64,000 nucleotides of DNA from Thermocrinis sp. (GTDB taxonomy: Bacteria > Aquificota > Aquificia > Aquificales > Aquificaceae): contig JAPYWH010000003.1 of NCBI GenBank assembly GCA_028276475.1, forward strand, positions 22,304 to 86,303, written 5' to 3'. Below are positions 40,069 to 50,215 of the stretch, in pieces. Positions within the stretch are counted from its first letter, which is position 1; every line of letters starts with the position of its first letter. The notes beneath the pieces were generated by a model. The model was not told the origin of the DNA. It did not search any database and saw only the letters and a program-made list of their open reading frames with translations. The position numbers and the translations under genes were made by a program.

Positions 40069-41253
40069 ATGCTCTCTCCCGAAGAACAGTTGGGCATTAT
40101 AAAAAGAGGTGTTGTTGAGATCATTGAAGAAGAAGAGCTTTTGAGAAAGCTGAAGGAGGGAAGACCCCTGAGGGTAAAGGCGGGCTTTGACCCAACCGCA
40201 CCGGACCTGCATCTTGGTCATACGGTTCTGCTTCAAAAACTAAGGCAGTTCCAACAGCTTGGACACGAGGTCTATTTTGTGATCGGAGACTTTACCGCCA
40301 TGATAGGGGACCCAACGGGCAGGAGCGAAACCAGACCTCCCCTCTCAAGGGAGGAGGTGTTGGAAAACGCCAAAACTTACGAGCATCAGGTTTTCAAAAT
40401 CCTTGACCCAGAAAAAACTAACATAGTTTTCAACAGCACCTGGCTTTCTGGGCTTGGAACCGAGGGGATAATAAAGCTGGCAGGAAAATACACAGTGGCA
40501 AGGATGTTAGAAAGGGATGACTTTTCAAAGCGTTTTAAAGAAGGCGTCCCTATATACATCCATGAGTTTATATATCCCCTACTGCAGGGCTATGACTCAG
40601 TTTTTTTAAAGGCTGACGTGGAGCTCGGCGGCACAGACCAAAAGTTTAACCTTCTGGTGGGAAGGGACCTGCAGAGGGCTTTCGGACAGGAACCGCAAGT
40701 TTGCATAACCCTGCCACTGCTTGTAGGCTTAGACGGCGTAAGAAAAATGTCCAAATCTTATCAAAACTACGTAGCCATACAGGAAGAGCCAGAAAGTATG
40801 TTTGGCAAGATCATGTCCATCTCAGACGACCTTATGTGGGACTACTACACCCTTTTAACCGACTACACAGAGGAGGAGATAGAGAACTTTAAGAAAAACT
40901 TGCACCCAATGGATGCCAAAAAGAAGCTTGCCCACTTTATAGTAGAGCGTTTCCATGGCAAAGAGCAGGCGGACAAGGCTTTAGAGTTCTTTGTTAAAAC
41001 CTTCTCCGAGAGAGAATTCCCTGAGGATGCCCCCATCATAGAGGTTCCTCATGGTCTTAAAAGGAGGGCTTACGAGCTTTTGTTTGAGCTTGGTATAGAG
41101 AGCTCCAAAAACTCCGCCCGAAGGGTGGTGGAAGGAGGAGGCTTAAGGATAAATGGCACAAAGGTGGAGGATCCAAACCAAGAGATAGAGATAAAAGGTG
41201 AGCTTCGCCTTCAGCTGGGTAAAAAGAGATTTTACAGGGTGGTGCCCAAATGA
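40069..41253 (+). CDS. tyrS: Tyrosyl-tRNA synthetase
   Basis: [70 protein letters not shown]. Confidence 0.96.
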   Translation: MLSPEEQLGIIKRGVVEIIEEEELLRKLKEGRPLRVKAGFDPTAPDLHLGHTVLLQKLRQFQQLGHEVYFVIGDFTAMIGDPTGRSETRPPLSREEVLENAKTYEHQVFKILDPEKTNIVFNSTWLSGLGTEGIIKLAGKYTVARMLERDDFSKRFKEGVPIYIHEFIYPLLQGYDSVFLKADVELGGTDQKFNLLVGRDLQRAFGQEPQVCITLPLLVGLDGVRKMSKSYQNYVAIQEEPESMFGKIMSISDDLMWDYYTLLTDYTEEEIENFKKNLHPMDAKKKLAHFIVERFHGKEQADKALEFFVKTFSEREFPEDAPIIEVPHGLKRRAYELLFELGIESSKNSARRVVEGGGLRINGTKVEDPNQEIEIKGELRLQLGKKRFYRVVPK

Positions 41254-42221
41254 GGTTTAACTCTAAGGATATTGCAGACTTGGTGGATGGTTTGCTTTTT
41301 GGTGAAAACTTAGAACTTGTAGGCGTGTCTTCTCTGGAGGACCCAAAGGAGAGAACTTTGATCTTTTGTCCTTCTGATAAGGATGCAGAGAGGGTAAAGG
41401 ATGTAAAAGACGCCACCTTGGTGGTTCCAAAGCCAGTGGAACATCCAAGCTACATACTGGTAAAAGACACAAAGCTCGCCTTGGCTACTGTTCTGGAAAA
41501 GCTATATCCGGAGGAGCATCCCACGGGCATCTCCGAAAAAGCCCACGTGGAAAGCTCGGCGGTGTTGGGAGAGGATGTTTATGTGGGACCCTTTGCCTAC
41601 ATTGGAAAAAATGTGGTCCTTGAGAGAGGTGTAAAGGTTTATCCTTTCAGCTACATTGGAGACCACTCCTTTGTGGGAGAAAATACGGTTATCTTCAGCG
41701 GAGTTCATATTTACCCAAGGACCGTCATAGGAAAGAATGTGCGCATCCACAGCGGGGCGGTCATAGGGGCAGATGGCTTTGGCTATCACATAACCAAGGA
41801 GGGCATAATCAAGCTAAACCATATTGGCAATGTGGTCATTGAGGACAATGTGGAAATAGGTGCAAACACTACCATAGATAGGGCTATGCTTGACAGCACC
41901 ATTGTGGGAAAGGAAACCAAGATAGATAACCTTGTGATGGTTGCCCACAACTGTAGATTGGGAGAGAGAAACCTAATAGTAAGTCAGGTTGGGCTCTCGG
42001 GAAGTGTAAAAACTGGCAGAAATGTCATTCTTGCGGGGCAGGTGGGTGTGGCAGACCATGTAAACATAGGCGACAATGTGCAGGTTGCCGCAAAGTCCGG
42101 GGTATCAAAGGATTTGGAACCCAACAAGATTTACGGAGCAGGCCTGCCTGCTATGGAGTGGAGCAAGTGGAAAAGGATCTACGTTTATCTTTTAAAGCTT
42201 CCGGAGCTCTTTAAGAAATGA
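41250..42221 (+). CDS. lpxD: UDP-3-O-(3-hydroxymyristoyl)glucosamine N-acyltransferase
   Basis: Hexapeptide repeats; [48 protein letters not shown]. Confidence 0.95.
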   Translation: MRFNSKDIADLVDGLLFGENLELVGVSSLEDPKERTLIFCPSDKDAERVKDVKDATLVVPKPVEHPSYILVKDTKLALATVLEKLYPEEHPTGISEKAHVESSAVLGEDVYVGPFAYIGKNVVLERGVKVYPFSYIGDHSFVGENTVIFSGVHIYPRTVIGKNVRIHSGAVIGADGFGYHITKEGIIKLNHIGNVVIEDNVEIGANTTIDRAMLDSTIVGKETKIDNLVMVAHNCRLGERNLIVSQVGLSGSVKTGRNVILAGQVGVADHVNIGDNVQVAAKSGVSKDLEPNKIYGAGLPAMEWSKWKRIYVYLLKLPELFKK

Positions 42222-42853
42222 TCCTAAAGGTGATTCCCGTGGGACCTTTAAGTATGAACTGCTCTGTGATAGTGGATGAGAACACAGGGCAGTCGGTGGT
42301 AATAGACCCGGGGGCAGATTTGGGGGCGATTTTAAAGGCATTGGAGGGAACCGCGCCCAAGTATATCCTTGCTACCCACGGACACATAGACCATGTGGGA
42401 CAGGTAAAGGGTTTAAGGGAAAGGTTGGGTGTTCCCTTTTTGGTGCATAAGGAAGACCTTTTCTTGCTCAACGACCCAATATGGAAGGGCTTTGACCTTT
42501 ATGTAGGTGCAGACCTGCCCTGTCCTGAGCCGGATGACTTTTTGGAGGAAGGTATGGAACTTAGCTTTGGAAAGATAAGGTTGAAGGTGCTTCACACACC
42601 CGGGCATACACCCGGACACTGCTGTTTTTACTCAGAGGAAAACCTGCTCATTGCGGGCGACTTGCTCTTTAGGGGTTCCGTGGGGCGCTGGGACCTACCG
42701 GGTGGTAGCTTGGAGGATTTGAAAAAATCCTTGCGTAGGGTAGTTTTGGAGCTTCCGGAGGATGTGCGCGTGATCACCGGACACGGAGAGGAGACCACCA
42801 TAGGAAGGGAGAAAAAGTTCAACCCACTGCTGAGGGAGCTCTTGAACCATTGA
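42218..42853 (+). CDS. MBL-fold metallo-hydrolase (glyoxalase II-like)
   Basis: VIDPGADLG; ILATHGHIDHVGQVKGLRE; HTPGHTPGHCCFY; GDLLFRGSVGRWDLPGGS; VITGHGEETTIGREKKFNPLL. Confidence 0.92.
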   Translation: MILKVIPVGPLSMNCSVIVDENTGQSVVIDPGADLGAILKALEGTAPKYILATHGHIDHVGQVKGLRERLGVPFLVHKEDLFLLNDPIWKGFDLYVGADLPCPEPDDFLEEGMELSFGKIRLKVLHTPGHTPGHCCFYSEENLLIAGDLLFRGSVGRWDLPGGSLEDLKKSLRRVVLELPEDVRVITGHGEETTIGREKKFNPLLRELLNH

Positions 42854-43620
42854 TGGGGCTGTCTGTTTTGATCCTAACAAAAAACGAGGAGAAGAACATA
42901 AAAAGGGCGATCGAAAGCGTGAAAGACATTGCCGACGAAATTGTAGTTCTTGATTCTGGCTCCACCGACAGAACGGTAGAAATTGCCAAAAGTCTTGGAG
43001 CAAAGGTATTTTTCCACCAGTGGGATGGATATGCACAGCAACGCAATAGAGGTATAGAGCTATGTTCAGAGGATTGGGTTTTGGTCTTGGATGCAGACGA
43101 GGAAGTCTCGGAGGAGCTGAGGAATTCCATATCAAAAGCCATATCTTCCCGCACTGCGGAGGTTTATATGGTTTGCAGAAAAACCTATTACCTTGGTAAA
43201 TTTCTTGAGCACACTTGGTATCCCGAATGGAGGGTTCGGCTTTTTAAAAAGGGTCTGGTAAGGTTTGAGGGGGATCTCCACGAGCAAGCCATCTTCAAAG
43301 GAGAGGCACACAAACTAAAGGGAGACCTTTATCATTACTCTTATGAGAGCCTTTACCATCAGTATGAAAAGACCTTAAAGTATGCAAAGATAATGGCGGA
43401 ATCCTACCATAAGAAGGGTAAAAAACTTAGACTTTATAACCTTCTGTTTAACCCACCTTGGAGCTTTTTTAAGGTTTATTTTCTTCAAAAGGGCTTTTTG
43501 GATGGTGTTAGAGGCTTTTTGGTAGCCTTTTCCTCATTTTTTTATACCTTTTTGAAATACATGTTTCTCCTTGAGCTTGAGCTAAAAGAGAAACACAAAG
43601 AGAACCTTTGGAAGAGATGA
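42850..43620 (+). CDS. Family 2 glycosyltransferase (LPS-core type)
   Basis: LSVLILTKNEEKNIKRAIESVKDIADEIVVLDSGSTDRTVEIAKSLGAKVFFHQWDGYAQQRNRGIELCSEDWVLVLDADEEV. Confidence 0.93.
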   Translation: MMGLSVLILTKNEEKNIKRAIESVKDIADEIVVLDSGSTDRTVEIAKSLGAKVFFHQWDGYAQQRNRGIELCSEDWVLVLDADEEVSEELRNSISKAISSRTAEVYMVCRKTYYLGKFLEHTWYPEWRVRLFKKGLVRFEGDLHEQAIFKGEAHKLKGDLYHYSYESLYHQYEKTLKYAKIMAESYHKKGKKLRLYNLLFNPPWSFFKVYFLQKGFLDGVRGFLVAFSSFFYTFLKYMFLLELELKEKHKENLWKR

Positions 43621-43719
43621 TTACCTGCTCAGCACACTTCTCAGCCATCTAAAGGCAAAGCCGGAGAGAAAAAGAACAGTTATCAGACCTATGAAAGCTA
43701 AGATCAAAAACCACTTCAA
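43621..43719 (-). CDS. Putative 32-aa single-TM small protein coupled to fumarate hydratase gene
   Basis: TTG start overlapping the fumA stop (TTGA): (M)KWFLILAFIGLITVLFLSGFAFRWLRSVLSR; hydrophobic core with positive flank. Confidence 0.45.
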   Translation of the reverse strand: MKWFLILAFIGLITVLFLSGFAFRWLRSVLSR

Positions 43720-44564
43720 AGCTCCACCTCCGCATGCCTTGACGCATGGCATTGAATATTCACCGCTACAGGCAAAGACGCTATATGGCATGGATAAAGC
43801 TCCACTTTTACATCAATGGCGGTGGTGGTGCCACCAAAGCCCATGGGTCCCCATCCGATCTTGTTGATCTCCTCAATGAGCTCCTCTTCTATCCTTCTTG
43901 CCACAGAGTCTTGGCTTCTCTCTCCCACCGGTCTGAGCAAGGCTTTCTTCGCGAGCAACGCACAATACTCAAAGTTTCCACCTATGCCCACACCCACCGT
44001 AAAGGGAGGGCACGCATTGGGACCTGCCAGCTTTACCGTCTCCAAAACGAACCTTTTTACTCCCTCCCATCCATCGGCGGGCTTTAGCATTGCCAAGCGT
44101 GAAGTGTTTTCTGAACCCGCACCCTTTGGGGCAAAGATGAGCTTTAACCTATCACCGGGGACAACTTCGTAGTGTATTATGGGTGGTGTGTTGTCCTTTG
44201 TGTTTTTTCTTTCAAAAACCGGGTCATAGACCATAGAAGCCCTGAGGTAGCCCTCCGTGTATGCCTGCCTTACGCCCTCCTCTATGGCATCCCTCAGAGA
44301 ACCTCCCACCACGCAGACATCTTGCCCTATCTCCACAAAAACCACCGCCACACCCGTGTCCTGACAGTAAGCCATCTCCTCCTTTTCTGCGGATTCTGCG
44401 TTTAGCAAAATTTGCCTGAGCACTTCCCTTCCCACTTCAGACTCTTCCCTTTCCAAGGCCTGCTGGAAAGCATGGACCACATCTCTGGGTAATTTATAGT
44501 TTGCCCTAAGGGCAATTTCTTTCACCGCCTCCACTATCCTTTCATATTCAATTTCCCTCGGCAT
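43716..44564 (-). CDS. Fumarate hydratase class I alpha subunit
   Basis: AYCQDTGVAVVFVEIGQDV; EGVRQAYTEGYLRASMVYDPVFERKNTKDNTPPIIHYEVVPGD; AGPNACPPFTVGVGIGGNFEYCALLAKKALLRP. Confidence 0.95.
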   Translation of the reverse strand: MPREIEYERIVEAVKEIALRANYKLPRDVVHAFQQALEREESEVGREVLRQILLNAESAEKEEMAYCQDTGVAVVFVEIGQDVCVVGGSLRDAIEEGVRQAYTEGYLRASMVYDPVFERKNTKDNTPPIIHYEVVPGDRLKLIFAPKGAGSENTSRLAMLKPADGWEGVKRFVLETVKLAGPNACPPFTVGVGIGGNFEYCALLAKKALLRPVGERSQDSVARRIEEELIEEINKIGWGPMGFGGTTTAIDVKVELYPCHIASLPVAVNIQCHASRHAEVEL

Positions 44565-44647
44565 AGCTTATATATTAACGCATCATAAGAAATTCGCAAG
44601 AATGCACCATTTAGTTAAGTCCCACCGACTTTAAAAACTCTTCCCAA

Positions 44648-45583
44648 CTACTGCGTGTGTATTTTTAGCTCATCTATCCTAACCAAGTGCCTTTCTTCTC
44701 TTACTACTCCCAAATATTCAAGTATTTCTCCCTCTTTTCTCAGGTTTTCATCCGAAACTTCAAAATACCCACAAACATAACATACAAAGTTTGTCTTTAT
44801 CTGACCGCATTGCGCACTGCTAAATATTCTATTTCTAATGCTATCCACATAGAAGGCTTCTGAACCTAACCTTTCTTTGGCGAAGTCTAAGAGATTTCTA
44901 AAACCACACACCTCAATAAAGAACTGCAGAAGAGGATGTAGTGGAACGGAACATTTAACCATTATTCCGTAATCGTATCCTTTATCCGCCTCAGCCCATA
45001 TACCTGCCAAACTTGGAGAAGTTTTTATGCTTATAAGTTTATTTGCGTTCTTTATATCGTTTACGTGCCTTTCCCTTTGTGGAGAAATATCCCAGTCCAG
45101 CTCCACATTTACATTGAACTGAGCTTCCAAAAATCTTTTGACCGCAACCTCTCCGAGCTTTCCTACAAATTGATCCACCACTATAGCTTCAAAGCTTCTT
45201 CTTCTTTCCCTAAATCCTTTTTGCATTAGAGTAGCCCTACTCTCTCCTAAAAACATGCTATAAGTGATCTCAATGGAAAAGAATAGTAGCTTAAGAATAT
45301 CAGGATCGTCCATCCGTAATACTACTGTGTTGGGTATGAGATTTTCCTCTAACCACGCTTTTACTTTTAATTCATCTATATATCTTCTTTTCCCTTTTTT
45401 CTTCAGTATGCCATAACTACCGCTAATATCATCGCATCTAAGAACGGACAGTAAAAGCATTGATAAATCTTCTTCGTCAAAGGGAAGTTTATAGTCCATC
45501 TTAAGCTTGGACAAAAAGTTCCTTAAATCTTCTAACTCCTTAAACTTGTTGGGAGAAGCTAAATGTCCCTTCGTTAAGAACAT
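44648..45583 (-). CDS. Putative type II restriction endonuclease partner (PD-(D/E)XK-like)
   Basis: Adjacent to a DNA methyltransferase (5-bp gap, same strand); GKLGEVAVKRFLEAQFNVNVELDWDI...NANKLISIKTS resembles an E...D...(I)xxK core. Confidence 0.5.
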   Translation of the reverse strand: MFLTKGHLASPNKFKELEDLRNFLSKLKMDYKLPFDEEDLSMLLLSVLRCDDISGSYGILKKKGKRRYIDELKVKAWLEENLIPNTVVLRMDDPDILKLLFFSIEITYSMFLGESRATLMQKGFRERRRSFEAIVVDQFVGKLGEVAVKRFLEAQFNVNVELDWDISPQRERHVNDIKNANKLISIKTSPSLAGIWAEADKGYDYGIMVKCSVPLHPLLQFFIEVCGFRNLLDFAKERLGSEAFYVDSIRNRIFSSAQCGQIKTNFVCYVCGYFEVSDENLRKEGEILEYLGVVREERHLVRIDELKIHTQ

Positions 45584-45588
45584 CCAGC

Positions 45589-46827
45589 TTATCTCCTTTT
45601 CAAAACTACTAAATACTCTCTATCCATCCTCTGGTCTTCTATTCCTGTGGCAGGGTTTTTTTCGGTGGAAAACATAACCCTTGATACGATCTTGTCTATG
45701 TAAGTTTTTTCATGCACCCAATCCCCCTTGCTTTCCATGTGTTCTATGACGATCCGATGTATTGGAATCCTCTGTCCTCTTATTTTTGCTGGTCCCACAA
45801 AGATAAACATATAATCCAACACCTTTTTGGACAGTCTTTCAAATATAGAAAGAATTGCAAAAAAGTAATTGTCATAAAGTTCAAGCAAATGTTTTTCCTC
45901 AATAAGTGTTCTGTAGGTATGGTATGTATCAGAAAAAATTTCAACTTTTGGAACATCTCTGTATGGAATTTCTTTCTTTGCTAAGCTACGAATATAGTCC
46001 TCCTTAAAGCCCAGCCAAAAAAGTTCTAACTTTGTAGTCCTTATGTACTCCTGAGCTTGCAGGTAGGGTGGAGAAGTTATTAGGATATTCACAGGTTCTT
46101 CTAAGTCTTCCTCCAGAACATCAACACCTGCCTTTACCTTGCAATGGACCTTTTTGGGATTCAGGCTTTGATACTCCTTTAGCCTTTGCTCCAGATTTCC
46201 GAGTTCCTTTTCAAGTAGGCTATAAAATAGTGCTTTGTAATCTTCCTTTAACAGCCTTTCAACCTTCTCTTTGGCATACTTTGATTTATACAGTTTATGA
46301 ACCTTCTCATCTGCATAAGAGAAATATTTTGTAAGCTTTAGAAGTGGAACTAGCAAAAGCTTTTTAGTGTATTCATCCGCAGCCTGATGGTAAAAGCCCC
46401 AAGCCTTAGAGAGAAGTGAAATAAACTCCACCGGATGCCAGTATTCAAGGTTAGACCAGTCTGGAATAAACTCTTGAGAGTGGGCTTTAATTTTATCAAC
46501 CAAGCTTTTGTCTAAAGGTTTAGGTTCTATCTCACAAAGGGAGTGAAAATATTCAAGCAGTGGGTTTAAGTCCCAAAGTTCATACTCAAGTCCGTACACC
46601 TTTGCGGTATAGCCTACTGTGCCAAACCCTGCAAACGGGTCAAAAACCTTCATGCCCTTTTTAGCATAGTTTTCCATCACAAAGGCGGGCACCTGTGGGA
46701 TGAACTTTGCGGGATACTTGTAAAGTGAAAACACCCCAAAGTTAGAACTTGGGATTTTTAAAACCGCTTTTCGGAGAAGGATTTCGTGTTCCAAAGTCTT
46801 TGACCCAGCCAACAGTTTGCCCAGCAT
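45589..46827 (-). CDS. DNA (N4-cytosine or N6-adenine) methyltransferase
   Basis: VFDPFAGFGTVGYTAKV (motif I) and ILITSPPYLQAQEY (TSPPY motif IV). Confidence 0.85.
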   Translation of the reverse strand: MLGKLLAGSKTLEHEILLRKAVLKIPSSNFGVFSLYKYPAKFIPQVPAFVMENYAKKGMKVFDPFAGFGTVGYTAKVYGLEYELWDLNPLLEYFHSLCEIEPKPLDKSLVDKIKAHSQEFIPDWSNLEYWHPVEFISLLSKAWGFYHQAADEYTKKLLLVPLLKLTKYFSYADEKVHKLYKSKYAKEKVERLLKEDYKALFYSLLEKELGNLEQRLKEYQSLNPKKVHCKVKAGVDVLEEDLEEPVNILITSPPYLQAQEYIRTTKLELFWLGFKEDYIRSLAKKEIPYRDVPKVEIFSDTYHTYRTLIEEKHLLELYDNYFFAILSIFERLSKKVLDYMFIFVGPAKIRGQRIPIHRIVIEHMESKGDWVHEKTYIDKIVSRVMFSTEKNPATGIEDQRMDREYLVVLKRR

Positions 46828-46839
46828 TTAGTAGAAATT

Positions 46840-48681
46840 TTAAACCTCAGACCAAGCCCGTTTCAAATAGTTTTCTACCACCCTTAAAAAGACTTGCCCA
46901 AGCTGAGAGACTTCTGAGACCCTTATGCCAGTGCCCTCAAAGTACTCTTCTATGTAGTTTTTCTCTTTTCCCACACCCACGCCCACTACGGGAAACTTCC
47001 CCTTAACTTCCCTCACAAGAGACCTCAAGGCATCCCCCTTTAGTCCCCTCGTAGGCTCTCCGTCCGAGAAGGCTATGAGTACACCCCTAAAATGGTTCTT
47101 TTTGCAAAAGAGCTCCAGCTCCTCCGAGCCTTGAAGGATAGCCTTTTCTAAGTTGGTACCACCGCCCAAAAGGTTTGGAAGGTTCAAGAGCTTGGATTTG
47201 ATCTGCTTGTAGTCCTCGTCAAAGGACTTTAGGCTAAAAACATCCTCGCTAAAGGCGGATATGGAGAAGGGCATGTTTAAGGCGTTCAGTGTTTCACAAA
47301 AGAGCAAGAGTGCCTTTAGGGCGTTTATGGCTTTGTTTTCCCTCTTCATAGAGGAAGAAAGGTCTATTAGAAGCTTAAAGGCGAGCTTTTTTTCTTGTGG
47401 CACCTCCCTTCTCATAAAAAACTTCCCCCTCTTTATGGGTACCTCCCTTTGAATTCTTTTGTAATCTATCCGCTTGCCGATGGCATAAGAGGATTGCCAA
47501 CCCTCTTCCTCCTTTGGCAAGAACTTTTCAAACTTCCTTTTAAAGGCATCCACATAGATCCTCACATCCTTCAAAAGCCTACTGTAAGTTTTGAATTCCT
47601 CCTCGCTTAAGCCATGCTCTTTTATGTATCTTTTATCTCTATCGGATAGCTCTCCGTAGTTTTTGCTCTTGAACTTTCCCTCCAAAGCGCTGCTTAGATC
47701 CCAAGGCTTTATCAAAAACAGCAAAAAGCCCTTGTGCTCTAAATCTGTCTCTAGGGTTTTGGGCAAAAAGTTTGTTATGAACCTTAGGTCCCTCTCCACC
47801 ATATCTAAGTAAGACATCTGTTTTATGTAATCTCTCATCCACTCAGGGAGGTTTTTAAGATGGGCAAGCACCTTTTCCCTTATATCTTCAGGGATCTCCT
47901 CAGCCCTGAGTTCTTTGCTATTTTGAACCACCGTCTGCAAACTTTCAGGGAGCTTTCTCAAAATATCGGTCATAATCCTACCCTTGTGGGCATCCTTTCT
48001 TACCCTTCCCCTTGCCTCTTCCAAAAGTAGGTCTATGTAGTTCAATGTTTGGGCTTGCTCAATGTATGCCCTGTATCTGCCAAAGATTTCACCCATAAGC
48101 ACTTCGTAGGCGTCCTTGCTTTTGCTCTGCAAATACTGTTGAAGGCTCCTGTAAAGTTCCCTTGAAAGCCCAGAGGAGCCAAGCCAAGCTCTCGCGAACT
48201 CCACCGCAAAGCCCTGATGTGGATATAGATCCCTCAGGTTCTTTAGGATCTCCTCCCACCTTTGCTTTAAGGCTCCCTCTGAAGAAGGATGGCTCCTTAA
48301 AACCTCCTCATCCACCCTCAAAGACTCCAAAAGGGAATATAGCACCAAAAAGACAGTGGGTGGATAGCCAAACTTGAACACCTCCCTTTGTCCCAACCTC
48401 CACAGAAAGAGGTCCGTGTGCAAAAGATAGTATATTTCGTGCCTCACTGAGTTTATGGCATAGTCTTCACTCCTCTTTGAAAGCTCCAACGCATTAAAGA
48501 CTATACCCTTTGGCACCTTTGCAACGGGAGGGATCTCCTCAAGCTCTCCCCTTGCCCACATCTCCAAGAGCGGAACATAAACAGGGTCATATCCAGCCCC
48601 CCAGCCCTCATAAGAGGGTTCCACCATTATGCCAGTTTCTTTCTCCAAAAGATTGGCGATAGCTTTCCACTTGTCCTTCAT
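46840..48681 (-). CDS. VWA domain-containing protein (NorD/CoxE-like)
   Basis: LLIDLSSSMKRENKAINALKALLLFCETL (DxSxS MIDAS); LLGGGTNLEKAI; IAFSDGEPTRGLKG; C-terminal YFEGTGIRVSEVSQLGQVFLRVVENYLK. Confidence 0.85.
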   Translation of the reverse strand: MKDKWKAIANLLEKETGIMVEPSYEGWGAGYDPVYVPLLEMWARGELEEIPPVAKVPKGIVFNALELSKRSEDYAINSVRHEIYYLLHTDLFLWRLGQREVFKFGYPPTVFLVLYSLLESLRVDEEVLRSHPSSEGALKQRWEEILKNLRDLYPHQGFAVEFARAWLGSSGLSRELYRSLQQYLQSKSKDAYEVLMGEIFGRYRAYIEQAQTLNYIDLLLEEARGRVRKDAHKGRIMTDILRKLPESLQTVVQNSKELRAEEIPEDIREKVLAHLKNLPEWMRDYIKQMSYLDMVERDLRFITNFLPKTLETDLEHKGFLLFLIKPWDLSSALEGKFKSKNYGELSDRDKRYIKEHGLSEEEFKTYSRLLKDVRIYVDAFKRKFEKFLPKEEEGWQSSYAIGKRIDYKRIQREVPIKRGKFFMRREVPQEKKLAFKLLIDLSSSMKRENKAINALKALLLFCETLNALNMPFSISAFSEDVFSLKSFDEDYKQIKSKLLNLPNLLGGGTNLEKAILQGSEELELFCKKNHFRGVLIAFSDGEPTRGLKGDALRSLVREVKGKFPVVGVGVGKEKNYIEEYFEGTGIRVSEVSQLGQVFLRVVENYLKRAWSEV

Positions 48682-48687
48682 TCAACC

Positions 48688-50181
48688 CTAAAAATATAAG
48701 CAAACCCCAAACTGAGAAAAGTTTTTCTTTCTTTTGGCGTCCAACATAAACTTAAAGAGCCTTGATTCGGAGCCTTTATAAAGTTCAAAGGTTTTCAAAG
48801 GTGTGCAACGGTCAAAAGAACCAAGCTCAAAGATCACTATTGAACCCTTCTCGGGCGCTTGGTCCCTTATGATCTTCCTCTTTGCATAAAAAGGTAGATT
48901 ATGGTTAAAGTGTCCCACCTGATAGGTTTTTAGCTCACCTTTTGGGTCCAGCCCTATTATAAAACTTCCCAGTTCTCTGTAGTGCCTGTGTTCTTCTAAG
49001 TAAGGAAGGATGGCTCCCAAAAGGAAAAGGTAAAAAACTACCGCACCAAACAAAGGTGCTAGCTTTCTTTCGAAAAGCAGTGCCAAAAGTGGCACCAAGG
49101 AGAGCAAAGCCCAACCCTTGGCAAGGTCAAAGTAAAATACACCCAAAAGGATCACCAACGAAAAGAGAGAACACACAAAGACCGCCCAGAAGCTTTTGAG
49201 TCTTTCCCATGGACCTTCCATCAAAAAGTGGGCGGTAATTATTGCCATGGCAGGATAGGCGGGCATCACATAAACGGGAATTTTTTGCTTTATCAGGCTA
49301 AAAACCAAGAAAAAAGAAAGGGTCCAAACAACCACAAACCTCAGCTCCCTTCTTAGAAAAGCCCAAAGCATGGCAGGGAAGAACAGCACAGAGTAAGGCA
49401 AAAAGCTAATTAGTGTATCCAAAAGATAGAAATAGATCGGGTCTTCTCCTGCATACACCCTTTTAATGTTCTCTGAAAGAAAAACATTAAAAAATTGGCT
49501 TCCATTAACCAAAGCTTGGTATATATGCCACCAAAGACCAAAAAGTAAGGCAAAGGGCGTCAAAAGATAATACTTTTTGTTTAGAATTTCCCTCCGGTCC
49601 TCTATAAGAAGGAAAACAAAAATAATCAACGCTGGCATTACAAAGGCTACTGGACCCTTTACCAGCATGCCAAGGGAAGAAGAGAGAAAGGCAAAGACCA
49701 AAAGGGCTGTGTTTTTTGTTCTGTAATAGCCATACCAGAGGGTCAGAGTAAGGGCAACAAAAAAGGCTAAAGGTATCTCCGGAGATGCATAATGGGCATT
49801 GGCAAAAAATTGCAAAGAGAGAACCATAACAAGAAAGGAAAGCAGGGCAGTTTTAAGGTTTTTTGTCAAAAGCCACGCCAAAATCCCAGACAAAAGCCCA
49901 GTGCCAAGCCCCAAAAGGGCATGAAAGAACCTCAGGGCAAACTCGTTGATGCCAAAGATATAAAAGCCCAAGCTAACCAACCAATAGTTTAAGGGAGGCT
50001 TTTCTAACCTCATCTCCCCGTTGTATATGGGCGTTATAAAGTCCTTTGTTTCTAAAATACGCCTGCTTGCGTCCGCATAAAAGGCTTCGTTGGGTTGCCA
50101 AACCTGAAAGGCACCAAGGTTGAAAAAGTAAATCAAAAGAGAGAGAATGATCAAAAGATAAACAGCCATCCTATATATCAT
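48688..50181 (-). CDS. ArnT/PMT-like membrane glycosyltransferase
   Basis: Multi-TM; AFQVWQPNEAFYADASRRILETKDFITPIYNGEMRLEKPPLNYWLVSL. Confidence 0.88.
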   Translation of the reverse strand: MIYRMAVYLLIILSLLIYFFNLGAFQVWQPNEAFYADASRRILETKDFITPIYNGEMRLEKPPLNYWLVSLGFYIFGINEFALRFFHALLGLGTGLLSGILAWLLTKNLKTALLSFLVMVLSLQFFANAHYASPEIPLAFFVALTLTLWYGYYRTKNTALLVFAFLSSSLGMLVKGPVAFVMPALIIFVFLLIEDRREILNKKYYLLTPFALLFGLWWHIYQALVNGSQFFNVFLSENIKRVYAGEDPIYFYLLDTLISFLPYSVLFFPAMLWAFLRRELRFVVVWTLSFFLVFSLIKQKIPVYVMPAYPAMAIITAHFLMEGPWERLKSFWAVFVCSLFSLVILLGVFYFDLAKGWALLSLVPLLALLFERKLAPLFGAVVFYLFLLGAILPYLEEHRHYRELGSFIIGLDPKGELKTYQVGHFNHNLPFYAKRKIIRDQAPEKGSIVIFELGSFDRCTPLKTFELYKGSESRLFKFMLDAKRKKNFSQFGVCLYF

Positions 50182-50215
50182 AAACCTAAACTTCCCTTAA
50201 AATTTACTCTTGCAG

